NCBI RefSeq assembly: GCF_900167455.1
Contig: NZ_FUWJ01000014.1
Span: forward strand, 60,872 to 124,871
Origin: Enhydrobacter aerosaccus
GTDB taxonomy: Bacteria > Pseudomonadota > Alphaproteobacteria > Reyranellales > Reyranellaceae
Reading direction: 5' to 3'
Length of the DNA stretch: 64,000 nt
Shown: positions 13,252-21,851 of the stretch, piece by piece
Position numbering within the stretch: position 1 is the first letter of the stretch
Layout of the letters: each line of letters starts with the position of its first letter
Notes under the pieces: generated by a model
Told to the model about the DNA's origin: nothing
Database searches by the model: none
Seen by the model: the letters and a program-made list of their open reading frames with translations, nothing else
Made by a program: the position numbers and the translations under genes

Positions 13252-14162
13252 TCGTCCGACGCAAGGAACCACGCCTTCAGCCGGTCGCGAGCGGCCGCGC
13301 CCGCGGCGCGGTCCCAGCAGTTGACGATTGCCGCCCGAAATCCCCCGGGCGGCATGGCATGACGGTCGATCGGCCAATCCTCGTGGAAGCTGATCTGCAG
13401 GCTGGAGATGGAGGGCGAGGCGACGATCTCCTGCTGTACCGGTAGCGGTGGATGCCGGTACCGGCGACCATGGGGAAGGAACAGGACGACGCTGTACCCG
13501 CTGCGACGTTCGATATCCGTGTAGACCCACTTGCCAATCTCGTAGAGACGCACGACGGCTTCGACCCACGCATCGCCACCGTAGAGATCGGGCCATTGGT
13601 CCGCGAAGCGTAGATGCACCTCGATGATGCGGCCGCCGATGGTCTCGAGATTGGCCATACCGGTATAACCGGCGAGATGCTTCCGACACCACGGTGCCGC
13701 CCAGTCTTCGACCGCCGCATTGGCATCGGCGCGCACCTCCCAATAGTCGAATGTACCGCCATCGCCAGCATACCCTCTGGCATGCCGCCACCACTGGGGC
13801 ACACCGTCGACCAGAGCAACGTCGCTGCTGACATGATCGCCGCTCAACAAGCTCGACCAGAAGTGGCCCGGCTGATAGGCCGCAAGATAATCGGCTTCGC
13901 CATGCAGCGCGCGGCTTCCCACGCCCATACCCTTGAGGTTGTAGATCGGCTTGGAAAAGACCGGATAGGCCGAAGGGGTGACTCCGTGTGGCGCGGCGGC
14001 CAGTCCCTGACTCTGGGCAACCGCAAGCTTGTCGTACACCCAGCGATGGCGCGGGTTCCATATCCAGGCATCGCTATCCTCGGTCGGAATGAGCACATGG
14101 TCGGGGCAGGGCACGCGGTCGAAGTACTGCGTGCGCCATGGATCGATTTCGCAAATCGGCAC
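13233..14162 (-). CDS. ATP-grasp-like protein of unknown function
   Basis: 309 residues if GTG 14162 (AAGGGAAA upstream) is the start; a TTG at 14237 would lengthen it. Three stretches resemble an ATP-grasp fold in order: the nucleotide-binding strand and glycine loop (VFSKPIYNLKGMGVGSRAL), a partner segment (SLLSGDHVSSDVALVDG), and the metal-binding strand GGRIIEVHLRFADQ, where ATP-grasp enzymes normally have IEVNPR. A His replaces the usual Asn. The remaining C-terminal part is unassigned. It is divergent from egtB, 100 bp away. The family call is by pattern only. Confidence 0.5.
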   Translation of the reverse strand: MPICEIDPWRTQYFDRVPCPDHVLIPTEDSDAWIWNPRHRWVYDKLAVAQSQGLAAAPHGVTPSAYPVFSKPIYNLKGMGVGSRALHGEADYLAAYQPGHFWSSLLSGDHVSSDVALVDGVPQWWRHARGYAGDGGTFDYWEVRADANAAVEDWAAPWCRKHLAGYTGMANLETIGGRIIEVHLRFADQWPDLYGGDAWVEAVVRLYEIGKWVYTDIERRSGYSVVLFLPHGRRYRHPPLPVQQEIVASPSISSLQISFHEDWPIDRHAMPPGGFRAAIVNCWDRAAGAAARDRLKAWFLASDDQSGRR

Positions 14163-14219
14163 GTGTTTCCCTTCGGTGAGTGAGGCCAAGGTACCACAAG
14201 GAGAGGGGACGGCGTGGTC

Positions 14220-14245
14220 GCAACCGGCTATCCTCAACGCGCGTT
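14220..14245 (+). promoter_or_regulatory. Variant stress promoter (GCAAC-N17-CGTT) before egtB
   Basis: GCAAC at 14220-14224, 17-base spacer, CGTT at 14242-14245. It ends only 17 bases before the egtB GTG, giving a very short leader, so this is the weakest of the variant sites. Confidence 0.25.
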
Positions 14246-14262
14246 AGACCGGCGGAGGTGTC

Positions 14263-15531
14263 GTGTCGAAGCTGATAGCGCGTATCCCTCAGGCGTCCGA
14301 CATCTCGCGGGCGGTTCGCTTCAAGACCATCCGGGCTCTCAGCGAACAGCTGGCAGCACCGCTTTCGCCCGAGGATCAGACCGTGCAGTCGATGCCGGAT
14401 GCCAGTCCGACGAAATGGCATCTCGCGCATACGACCTGGTTCTTCGAGACCTTCCTGCTACTGCCGCACCAGGCCGGCTACCGGCCCTTTCACCCGGCCT
14501 TCAGCTACCTTTTCAATTCGTACTACGAGGCCGTCGGTCCGCGCCACCCACGACCACAGCGCGGACTGATCACCCGGCCCAGCGTCGAGGAGGTGCTTGC
14601 CTACCGGCAACACGTCACGGCGGCGATGCTCGAACTGCTCCAGCAACCCGATAGCGCGTGGGCGTCGCTTGTCGAGCTCGGTCTCCACCATGAGCAGCAG
14701 CATCAGGAGCTGTTGCTCATGGACATCAAGCACCTGCTCTCGCTCAACCCCTTGAAGCCTGCCTATCTCGCCAAGGCGCCGGCCGCTTCCGCAGCCGAGG
14801 CGGCGCCGCTCGGATGGATCGACTTCGAGGGCGGCATGACGGAAATCGGCCACGATGGCAGCGGCTTTGCCTTCGACAACGAGGGACCGCGGCACCGCGT
14901 CTGGATCGAGCCCTTCGCGCTCGCCACACGTCTCGTGACCTGCGGCGAATACGCGGCCTTCATCGAGGACGGCGGCTACCGTCGGCCGGAGTTGTGGCTT
15001 TCGGCCGGGTGGGATTGCGTCAGGCAGCGCGATTGGGAAGCGCCGCTTTACTGGGAACGCGATGGCGCGTCGTGGTCCGTCTTTACGCTCGCTGGCCTGA
15101 GGCCGATGCAGCCGCACGAGCCGGTGTGCCACGTCAGCGCCTACGAGGCGGCTGCCTATGCGAAATGGGCCGGTAAGAGGCTGGCGCGCGAGGGCGAGTG
15201 GGAGATGGCGGCTGCGGACGTCGAACTCGCCGGCAATCTGCTGGACGATCATGTCCTGCATCCGGCACCCGTCGCCGGCCCCGGATTGCGGCAGATGATC
15301 GGGGACGTCTGGGAATGGACCGCCAGCCCTTATGTCGCCTATCCCGGCTATCGCGAGCCGGAGGGGGCGGTCGGCGAATACAACGGGAAGTTCATGGCCA
15401 ACCAGATGGTGTTGCGGGGTGGTTGCGCCGTGACGCCGCGTGACCATATCCGCACGACCTATCGCAACTTCTTCCCGCCGGACGCCCGTTGGATGTTCGG
15501 TGGAATCCGGCTCGCAGAGGATCTTCGATGA
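14263..15531 (+). CDS. egtB: Ergothioneine biosynthesis sulfoxide synthase EgtB
   Basis: 422 residues, normal EgtB length, GTG 14263. EgtB is the iron enzyme that joins hercynine with a thiol using oxygen. An N-terminal DinB-like domain contains the iron ligands: His in KWHLAHTTW near residue 53-56 and the HHEQQHQE motif near 145. The C-terminal formylglycine-generating-enzyme-like domain runs from WIDFEGGMTEIGHDG to FGGIRLAEDLR, including the family-typical GDVWEWTASPY and RGGCAVTPRDHIRTTYRNFF. The following egtD overlaps by four bases, so both steps are made from one transcript. The pathway yields a low-molecular-weight antioxidant. Confidence 0.94.
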   Translation: MSKLIARIPQASDISRAVRFKTIRALSEQLAAPLSPEDQTVQSMPDASPTKWHLAHTTWFFETFLLLPHQAGYRPFHPAFSYLFNSYYEAVGPRHPRPQRGLITRPSVEEVLAYRQHVTAAMLELLQQPDSAWASLVELGLHHEQQHQELLLMDIKHLLSLNPLKPAYLAKAPAASAAEAAPLGWIDFEGGMTEIGHDGSGFAFDNEGPRHRVWIEPFALATRLVTCGEYAAFIEDGGYRRPELWLSAGWDCVRQRDWEAPLYWERDGASWSVFTLAGLRPMQPHEPVCHVSAYEAAAYAKWAGKRLAREGEWEMAAADVELAGNLLDDHVLHPAPVAGPGLRQMIGDVWEWTASPYVAYPGYREPEGAVGEYNGKFMANQMVLRGGCAVTPRDHIRTTYRNFFPPDARWMFGGIRLAEDLR

Positions 15532-16490
15532 AAGGCATCGTCCTCGAGCGCGATCGAGCCCAGGCGGCCGATCGCGAGGAGTTCCGTCGTGCTGTCCTGA
15601 ACGGCCTGTCACGACGACCTCGCGCCATTCCGGCAAAGTTCCTCTACGACGCCCGTGGATCGGCCCTGTTCGACAAGATCTGCGACTTGCCGGAATATTA
15701 CCTGACGCGGACCGAGACTGAGATCCTGCGCGCCCACGCAGATGACATTGCGACGTTGGCCGGCAAGAACTGCGGGCTGGTCGAGTTCGGCAGCGGATCG
15801 AGCGTGAAGTCGCGCCTGTTGCTCGATGCCATGGACCTCGCCTTCTATGCACCAATCGACATTTCGCGCGAACATCTCGACCGTTCCGTCGGCCGCCTGA
15901 AGAAGGACTATCCATCCCTTGCGGTCGTGGCGATCTCCGCCGATTACATGGCGCTCGAGGCCCTGCCCGATGTACCTCTGGCATCCCGCCGTGTCGGCTT
16001 TTTTCCGGGATCGAGCATCGGCAATCTGCGGCCGGAGGAGGCGGTCCTCTTCTTTCGCAAGGCCAGGGAACTGTTGGGCAAGGACGGCGCGCTGGTGCTG
16101 GGCGCCGATCTCAAGAAGGATCCAGCTCGCCTGCACGCGGCCTATAACGATTCCGCGGGAGTGACCGCCGCCTTCAGCCTCAACCTGCTGCGGCGCATGA
16201 ACCGCGAACTGCAGGGAAGCTTCGACCTGAAGGCGTTCGCGCACGAGGCCTTCTACAATGCCGAGCAGGGACGCATCGAAATCTATCTGCGGAGCCTGCG
16301 CGACCAGCTGGTGACGGTTGCGGGAAGGACGTTCCCTTTCCTGGAGGGTGAGCGGATACACACCGAGTATTCATACAAATACGACGAGGCCGGGTTGGCC
16401 GCCCTGGCGCAGCAGGGCGGGTTCAAGGTTGCCCATAGCTGGACCGATCCCGACCGCTTGTTTGCGGTGACCTATCTCACTGTCACTTGA
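15528..16490 (+). CDS. egtD: L-histidine N-alpha-methyltransferase EgtD
   Basis: 320 residues, as usual. ATG 15528 overlaps the egtB stop. EgtD trimethylates histidine to hercynine with S-adenosylmethionine, the first step of ergothioneine synthesis. Seen: PAKFLYDARGSALFDKICDLPEYYLTRTE at the start, the SAM-binding loop LVEFGSGSSVKSRLLLD near residue 85, YAPIDIS, GFFPGSSIGNL near 160, and the histidine-site end part with EIYLRSL and TEYSYKY. Gene order egtB-egtD is common in proteobacteria. Nothing is missing. Confidence 0.95.
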   Translation: MKGIVLERDRAQAADREEFRRAVLNGLSRRPRAIPAKFLYDARGSALFDKICDLPEYYLTRTETEILRAHADDIATLAGKNCGLVEFGSGSSVKSRLLLDAMDLAFYAPIDISREHLDRSVGRLKKDYPSLAVVAISADYMALEALPDVPLASRRVGFFPGSSIGNLRPEEAVLFFRKARELLGKDGALVLGADLKKDPARLHAAYNDSAGVTAAFSLNLLRRMNRELQGSFDLKAFAHEAFYNAEQGRIEIYLRSLRDQLVTVAGRTFPFLEGERIHTEYSYKYDEAGLAALAQQGGFKVAHSWTDPDRLFAVTYLTVT

Positions 16491-16512
16491 AGGCATGCCC
16501 CAGAATAAGGCT

Positions 16513-16542
16513 GCCCGCCCTCGAGGTGTCTCGAGGGCGGGC
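16513..16542. terminator. Long perfect hairpin after egtD
   Basis: GCCCGCCCTCGA (16513-16524) pairs over 12 bases with TCGAGGGCGGGC (16531-16542), loop GGTGTC. It lies 22 bp after the egtD stop and fits a terminator, but neither strand has a T-run next to it, so Rho-independent action is not certain. Confidence 0.5.
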
Positions 16543-16725
16543 GGGTAACGACCGGGCGGGGAGGGTGGCATCGCTGAGCGGGGGGCAGGGGCGACGCCAA
16601 AGACCCGGCCGCGCAGAACCAACGCCAGGTCCCCGACAAAGGTTGCCGGGTACTCTGTGAAAGTTTCGCAAAGCATCACCGGCTCGTCCTCGTTCGGGAG
16701 TTGAACCCGCCAAAGTCCCTATATT
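16543..16725. other. Intergenic region without recognisable gene
   Basis: Between the egtD hairpin and the end of the DUF6306 gene. It is GC-rich with G-runs. One short inverted repeat, GTTC/GAAC near 16694-16708, imitates a tRNA T-arm but no tRNA can be folded around it. I see no convincing ORF or promoter. Confidence 0.5.
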
Positions 16726-17232
16726 TCAAGGGGATGAATCGCTGGGTCCGTCCAAAGTGGCCTGCGCGCGGGCGATATTGACTTCGTGCGCCTGCAGCAT
16801 CGCCCGCAGGTCGGTGTGCAGACCGTCGTCGCGAACCTTGGGCAGCATCTCCCGCAGCTTCCTCGCGACCCAGCCTTGACCGCGATTGAGGAAGGCGATG
16901 CGCTCGCGCAGGTCCGCGATCGCCAGGGCCTTTTCCTGGAAGGGCCCGACCCGCACTGACGCCGGTGCGCCCAATGCCTTCAGGTGTTTCAGGAGCATGG
17001 CGCACCAGCGCGCCTCGTCGAGGTGGACGTCATGGAGCAGGTCCGCGAAGGGAGTCCCTTGGGCAGCCTGTGCGCTCCGGAGGGCGACTCCGGTGCCGGC
17101 GCGCTCGGCCTCGAGCAGCTCGTTGAGGAAGGCCGCGATCTCCTCGCGGCTGGCGAAGCCCATATACGTATCGGCTGCCTCATGGGCGAGGCAGGCCGGG
17201 GAGCTTGGTTGGTTCTCGGGTGCCTTGGTCAC
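16726..17232 (-). CDS. DUF6306 (ferritin-like helical) domain protein
   Basis: 168 residues. GTG 17232 overlaps the stop of the upstream amidohydrolase (GTGA), so translation is coupled. After about 24 unconserved residues comes MGFASREEIAAFLNELLEAERAGTGV, DVHLDEARWCAMLLKHLKALG, and a third helix region RERIAFLNRGQGWVARKLREML ending in LHTDLRAMLQAHEVNI. The spacing of Glu and His residues (EAERAG, DEARW, LQAHEVN) looks like a four-helix metal-binding bundle, the basis for the ferritin-like description. Function unknown; the pairing with an amidohydrolase is by operon only. Confidence 0.7.
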   Translation of the reverse strand: MTKAPENQPSSPACLAHEAADTYMGFASREEIAAFLNELLEAERAGTGVALRSAQAAQGTPFADLLHDVHLDEARWCAMLLKHLKALGAPASVRVGPFQEKALAIADLRERIAFLNRGQGWVARKLREMLPKVRDDGLHTDLRAMLQAHEVNIARAQATLDGPSDSSP

Positions 17233-18356
17233 GATGGGTGCCACCAGCGGCCCGCCAGCACCACGCCGGCCGACAACAGCCGCTTGTCTCCCATCATGCG
17301 CTCGCCAATCGAGTCGGCATAGTCGAAGCTGCCGACCTTGAGGTCGATGACCGTGGCCTCGCCGACGCTGCCGGGCTTGAGCGTGCCGAGGTCCGGCCGC
17401 TGGATCGCCATCGCGGCATTGCCTGTGGCCAGCTTGATCACCGTCGGCAGATCGACGCCCAGGCACAGGAACTTCGACATGGTCGTCAGCAAGTCGAAGG
17501 CCGGGCCCTCGATCGAGATCGCATGGACGTCGGAAGAGATGACGTCGGGCAGGAAGCCGGCCGCCAGCATGCCTCGTGTCGTCCCGAAGCCGAACGAGCC
17601 GCCGCCATGGCCGATGTCGAAGATCACACCGCGGGCTCGGGCGGCCAGGATCTCCTCGCGCACTCGGCCGTCGGGCCGGATCGGCGCGTTGGGGAAGGGA
17701 CGGAAGCAGTGAGTGAGGATGTCGCCCTTGCGCAGCCGGCTCACCACCTCGTGGCGCGACGGCGGCGGCGCATCGAGATGGGCCATCAGCGGCAGCCCGG
17801 TCTCTTCCGCGACGTCGAGCGCGATATCGAGCGGCACGATCCCGGAATCGCCGCTGGCGGATTTGCCGACACGGACCTTGATGCCGAGCACGAGATCCTT
17901 GTGCTCGCGGGCCACGCGCACGGCCTCGCGCGGATCGAGCAGGCGCATGTCGCCGCTTTCGCCCACCATCACGGCCTTCGAGAACGCGAAGATGCCGGCG
18001 AACGAGACGTTGAGATAGGGCAAGATCCGAACCGGCGACGGCTCGATGACGTGGCGTCGGAAGCCGTGGAAGTTGCCAGGGCCGGCGCTGCCGGCATCGA
18101 TGAAGGTCGTGACCCCGCCGGTGCGCGCCAGCAGTTCCGCCTCGACGCCAAGCGAGGTACCGCCCCAATAGACATGGGTATGCAGGTCGATCAGGCCGGG
18201 CGAGACGACCTTGCCTGAAACGTCGCGCACGTCCTTGCCCGCGAGCCCATCTCCGATCGCCGACACCTTGCCGCCGGCGAACGCGATATCCGTCACCTTG
18301 TCGAGCCCTTGTGACGGGTCGATCACACGCCCGCCTTTCAACACCAAGTCGTTCAT
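17229..18356 (-). CDS. Amidohydrolase/deacetylase family metallohydrolase
   Basis: 375 residues, ATG 18356 with GGAAAG upstream. Starts LVLKGGRVIDPSQGLDKVTDIAFAGGKV as in dihydroorotase-like hydrolases. Metal ligands are visible: GLIDLHTHVYWGG (HxH), the likely carbamylated Lys in LGIKVRVG, His in PLMAHLD and DILTHCF, and Asp in VISSDVHA. The C-terminus (LKPGSVGEATVIDLKVGSF) closes the beta-sandwich. The family includes D-aminoacylase- and dihydroorotase-like enzymes; the substrate is not predictable. It is 68 bp downstream of ilvD on the same strand and overlaps the DUF6306 gene. Confidence 0.88.
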   Translation of the reverse strand: MNDLVLKGGRVIDPSQGLDKVTDIAFAGGKVSAIGDGLAGKDVRDVSGKVVSPGLIDLHTHVYWGGTSLGVEAELLARTGGVTTFIDAGSAGPGNFHGFRRHVIEPSPVRILPYLNVSFAGIFAFSKAVMVGESGDMRLLDPREAVRVAREHKDLVLGIKVRVGKSASGDSGIVPLDIALDVAEETGLPLMAHLDAPPPSRHEVVSRLRKGDILTHCFRPFPNAPIRPDGRVREEILAARARGVIFDIGHGGGSFGFGTTRGMLAAGFLPDVISSDVHAISIEGPAFDLLTTMSKFLCLGVDLPTVIKLATGNAAMAIQRPDLGTLKPGSVGEATVIDLKVGSFDYADSIGERMMGDKRLLSAGVVLAGRWWHPS

Positions 18357-18424
18357 CGATCTTTCCTGCTTTGCATTTGTCATTGCGTGGGCCCTCGCGG
18401 CGTAGCGAGAGCCTTGGCTCGATC

Positions 18425-20272
18425 TTACCCGCCGACCTGCTCGACATTGCGTACCGCGCCGGTCGCGGCGCTTGTGGCGAGCGCGGCATAGGCCCGCAGT
18501 GCGACAGAGACCTTGCGATCGCGCTTCGGCTTCCAGGCCTCGCGGCCCTTGGCCTTCATCGCCGCCCGGCGTTTCTCGATCTCGGCCTCGGGAAGGGCGA
18601 GCTTGATGCTGCGGCCGGGAATGTCGATCTCGATCGGATCGCCATCCTCGATCAGCCCGATCGTTCCGCCGGCCGCCGCCTCGGGCGAGATGTGACCGAT
18701 GGATAGGCCGGAGGTGGCACCCGAAAAGCGGCCATCGGTGATCAGCGCGCATTTGCTGGCCAGCCCGACGGCTTTCAGGGTTCCGGTCGCGGCCAGCATC
18801 TCCTGCATGCCGGGGCCACCCTTGGGGCCTTCGTAGCGGATGACCGCGACGTCGCCTTCCTTCACCTTGCCCTCGCGAATGCCACGGGTCGCGTCGTTCT
18901 CGCTGTCGAACACCACAGCCCTGCCTTGGAACGTCAGCGACGCCGGGTCGACGCCCGCCGTCTTCACGATGCAGCCATCCGGTGCCAGGTTGCCGTAGAG
19001 CACCGCCAGCCCGCCATCCTGGCTGTAGGCGTGCTCGAAATCGCGGATGCAGCCGTTTGCACGGTCGAGATCGAGTTCGGGATAGCGCTTGTTCTGCGAA
19101 AAGGCCTCTTTGCTCCGCACGCCGCCCGGAGCGGCGCGATAGAAGGTCTTCACGCCTTCGTCAGCGCCGTTGCCGATATCCCAGCGCTTCAGGGCGTCGC
19201 CCATGGTCGGCGCATGCACGGTCCGCGCGTCCCGGTGGATCATGCCTTTGCGGTCGAGGATGCCAAGCAGGGCCATGACGCCGCCGGCACGGTGCACATC
19301 CTCGATGTGCCAGAGGGGCGAGGAGGGCGAGAGCTTCGACAGATGCGGCGTGACCCGCGAAAGCCGGTCGATGTCCTTCATCGTGAACGGCACTTCGCCC
19401 TCGAAGGCGGCCGCCAGCAGATGCAGCACCGTGTTGGTCGAGCCGCCCATGGCAATGTCGAGGCGCATGGCGTTCTCGAACGCCTTGAACGTGGCGACCG
19501 AGCGCGGCAGCACCGATTCGTCCTTCTCGATGTAGTAGCGCTTGGCCATGTCGACGATGCGGCGGCCGGCCTCGAGGAAGAGCTCGCGCCGGTCGGCATG
19601 GGTGGCGACCACGGTACCGTTGCCCGGCAGCGACAGGCCCAGCGCTTCGGTGAGGCAGTTCATGGAATTCGCCGTGAACATGCCGGCACAGGAGCCGCAG
19701 GTCGGGCAGGCGGAACGCTCGAAGTTGGCGATGTCCTCGTCGGTCGAGTCGGGTTTGTATCCGACGACCATGGCATCGACGACGTCGATCAGGATCTCCT
19801 GGCCCTTCCACTTCACCTTGCCGGCTTCCATCGGGCCGCCCGAGACGAACACGGTCGGCAGGTTCAGGCGCATGGCCGCCATGAGCATGCCGGGCGTGAT
19901 CTTGTCGCAATTGGAGATGCAGACCATCGCGTCGGCACGATGGGCATTGACCATGTATTCGATCGAATCGGCGATCAGATCCCGCGACGGCAGCGAATAC
20001 AGCATGCCGTCATGGCCCATGGCGATGCCGTCATCGACGGCGATGGTGTTGAATTCCTTGGCGACGCCGCCGGCGCGTTCGATCTCGCGCGCCACCATCT
20101 GCCCCAGATCCTTGAGATGCACGTGGCCAGGCACGAACTCGACGAAGGAATTGACCACCGCGATGATCGGCTTGCCGAAGTCTGCGTCGGTCATGCCGGT
20201 GGCGCGCCAGAGGGCGCGGGCAGCCATCGCTCGCTTGCCTTCGGTGGTCTTGGATGAGCGGTAAACTCCCAT
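18425..20272 (-). CDS. ilvD: Dihydroxy-acid dehydratase
   Basis: 615 residues, the standard IlvD length. ATG 20272 follows AAGGA; a TTG two codons earlier is less likely. Converts 2,3-dihydroxy-3-methylvalerate or -isovalerate to the 2-keto acids in isoleucine, valine and pantothenate synthesis; iron-sulphur enzyme. Landmarks: ARALWRATGMTDADFGKPII near residue 21, ISNCDKITPGM near 120, PTCGSCAGMFTANSMNCL near 190 with cluster cysteines, and GRFSGATSGLSIGHISPEA near 515. No disruption seen. The amidohydrolase and DUF6306 genes follow on the same strand and may be co-transcribed. Confidence 0.97.
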   Translation of the reverse strand: MGVYRSSKTTEGKRAMAARALWRATGMTDADFGKPIIAVVNSFVEFVPGHVHLKDLGQMVAREIERAGGVAKEFNTIAVDDGIAMGHDGMLYSLPSRDLIADSIEYMVNAHRADAMVCISNCDKITPGMLMAAMRLNLPTVFVSGGPMEAGKVKWKGQEILIDVVDAMVVGYKPDSTDEDIANFERSACPTCGSCAGMFTANSMNCLTEALGLSLPGNGTVVATHADRRELFLEAGRRIVDMAKRYYIEKDESVLPRSVATFKAFENAMRLDIAMGGSTNTVLHLLAAAFEGEVPFTMKDIDRLSRVTPHLSKLSPSSPLWHIEDVHRAGGVMALLGILDRKGMIHRDARTVHAPTMGDALKRWDIGNGADEGVKTFYRAAPGGVRSKEAFSQNKRYPELDLDRANGCIRDFEHAYSQDGGLAVLYGNLAPDGCIVKTAGVDPASLTFQGRAVVFDSENDATRGIREGKVKEGDVAVIRYEGPKGGPGMQEMLAATGTLKAVGLASKCALITDGRFSGATSGLSIGHISPEAAAGGTIGLIEDGDPIEIDIPGRSIKLALPEAEIEKRRAAMKAKGREAWKPKRDRKVSVALRAYAALATSAATGAVRNVEQVGG

Positions 20273-20426
20273 GGTCAATTCCTTGTGATACCCGATAGGT
20301 GACGTCTGAAACCGATCCTCCGTCCATTAAATAAATGGCCAGAAAACGGAGCGCCCGGACCCGATTGCAGGTGGTGCTGCCGCACTATAGCGGGGCGACC
20401 TGCAAAACGCCGATTCCGGTCGTCAA

Positions 20427-21635
20427 TCAGGTTCGCATGGCGCGGCCAAGAGCGCCGGCGCGAGGCAACTGGACATCGTCGAGTCCGAGCCAGTCGGCCA
20501 TCAGGCGCAGTTCTTTGCGCAGGGGGCCTGCGATCTCCCGTGCATCGGCATTCGATTCCAGATGCGCGGCATGCACCAGCAGTCGACTGTTGGGTCGATC
20601 GGCCTTGAGATCCACGCGCGCCACCAACCGGTCGCCCAGCAGGAAAGGCAGCACGTAATAGCCATGCTTGCGTTTGTCGGCCGGCGTGTAGATCTCGATG
20701 CGATAGAGGAAATCGAAGATGCGGAGCGTACGGGCGCGTTCCCACACCAGCGGATCGAAGGGGGCGAGCAGGGCGCGCGCCTCGATCCTGCGCGGCAGCC
20801 GCGCAGCGGGGTCGAGATAGGCCGGCTTGCTCCAGCCTTCGACCGTGACCGGTGTCAGTTCGCCGGCTTCGACCAGTTCCATGAGCCGCGCCTTGGTATC
20901 GGTGACACCGAGCCGGAAATAGTCGCGGAGATCGGCTTCGGTGGCCACTCCGAGGGCCCGCGCCGATAGCCGCAGCAGCTCGCGCTGGGCCTCCTCGGCC
21001 GTCGGCGTTGGCCGGTCCAGAATGGACCTCGGCAGGACGCGCTCGGTCAGATCGTAGACGCGCTCGAACGTCCCGCGGCGGGTCGCCGTCGTCGCCTCGC
21101 CGGCGAAGAACAGCCATTCGAGCGCGAGCTTGCCATCGTTCCAGCCCCACCACGGCCCGCGCCGCTCGCCGCCATTGGAAAGCTCGGAAGCGGCAAGAGG
21201 GCCACGATCCGCGAGTTCGCGTCGGACCTCGTCGATGAAGGCTGCTTTCTCTTTCTTGAAAGTGTGCAGCTTTCCCTTGCCGTCGCCTGCGTTCGAGGCG
21301 GCGCGCTGCATGCGCCAACGCCAGAGCGGCTGGTTCTCGACCGGCAGCAGTGACGCCTCGTGAGCCCAGAACTCGAACAGCCGGCGCTCGCTTCGACGGC
21401 CCCAGGCCAGGCGGTCGAGCAGCCCGCTGTCGTAACGCCCCAGGCGGGAGAAGAGCGGCAGATAATGTGCCCGTGCCAGCACATTCACGGAATCGATCTG
21501 CAGCAGACCCAGGCGATCGACCGCGCGCTTCACTGTCCCGGCATTGAGGGCGCCCGAGGGGCGGGGGCCGGTGAAGCCCTGGGCCGCCAGGGCGATGCGA
21601 CGCGCCGCGGCGGCGGAAAGCGTCTGCGATTTCAT
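20427..21635 (-). CDS. YcaQ-type winged-helix DNA glycosylase
   Basis: 402 residues from ATG 21635; another ATG at 21674 would add 13 residues and neither has a strong ribosome site. The family unhooks bulky and interstrand-crosslinked bases. Seen: ARRIALAAQGF, then RLGLLQIDSVNVLARAHYLPLFSRLG, where Q-I-D fits the QxD catalytic motif of the YcaQ branch, followed by FEFWAHEASLLP and LWRWRM, and the C-terminal block APFDPLVWERARTLRIFDFLYRIEIYTPADKRKHGYYVLP. It is alone, upstream of ilvD on the same strand with a 154-bp gap. Confidence 0.88.
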   Translation of the reverse strand: MKSQTLSAAAARRIALAAQGFTGPRPSGALNAGTVKRAVDRLGLLQIDSVNVLARAHYLPLFSRLGRYDSGLLDRLAWGRRSERRLFEFWAHEASLLPVENQPLWRWRMQRAASNAGDGKGKLHTFKKEKAAFIDEVRRELADRGPLAASELSNGGERRGPWWGWNDGKLALEWLFFAGEATTATRRGTFERVYDLTERVLPRSILDRPTPTAEEAQRELLRLSARALGVATEADLRDYFRLGVTDTKARLMELVEAGELTPVTVEGWSKPAYLDPAARLPRRIEARALLAPFDPLVWERARTLRIFDFLYRIEIYTPADKRKHGYYVLPFLLGDRLVARVDLKADRPNSRLLVHAAHLESNADAREIAGPLRKELRLMADWLGLDDVQLPRAGALGRAMRT

Positions 21636-21851
21636 CTGGGGAAGTGCCGACGATCTGTCATGTCGCCCAAGCATCTATCATGGGACCGACAGGAGGCCGC
21701 GCAGATTCGTTCGTTTCCTTACCTCCCAGTCGGAGCCGTACAGCTATGACCAATCCATTCCTGCCACCCTCCCGAGCGATGTTGGAGTAGCTGGCGCGCA
21801 TGTGGTCATGCTTGCCAGTCCGCTGCGGTCTCACCGTGGGAGGCCTCGCTT

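Noticed and set aside
16371..16679. 102-residue minus-strand frame over the egtD end
   Set aside because: Overlaps the 3' end of egtD and the hairpin; no start site or family features.
16690..16712. tRNA-like T-arm (GGGTTCAACTCCC on the minus strand)
   Set aside because: No acceptor, D or anticodon arms can be folded around it and no CCA end follows; it is a chance hairpin.
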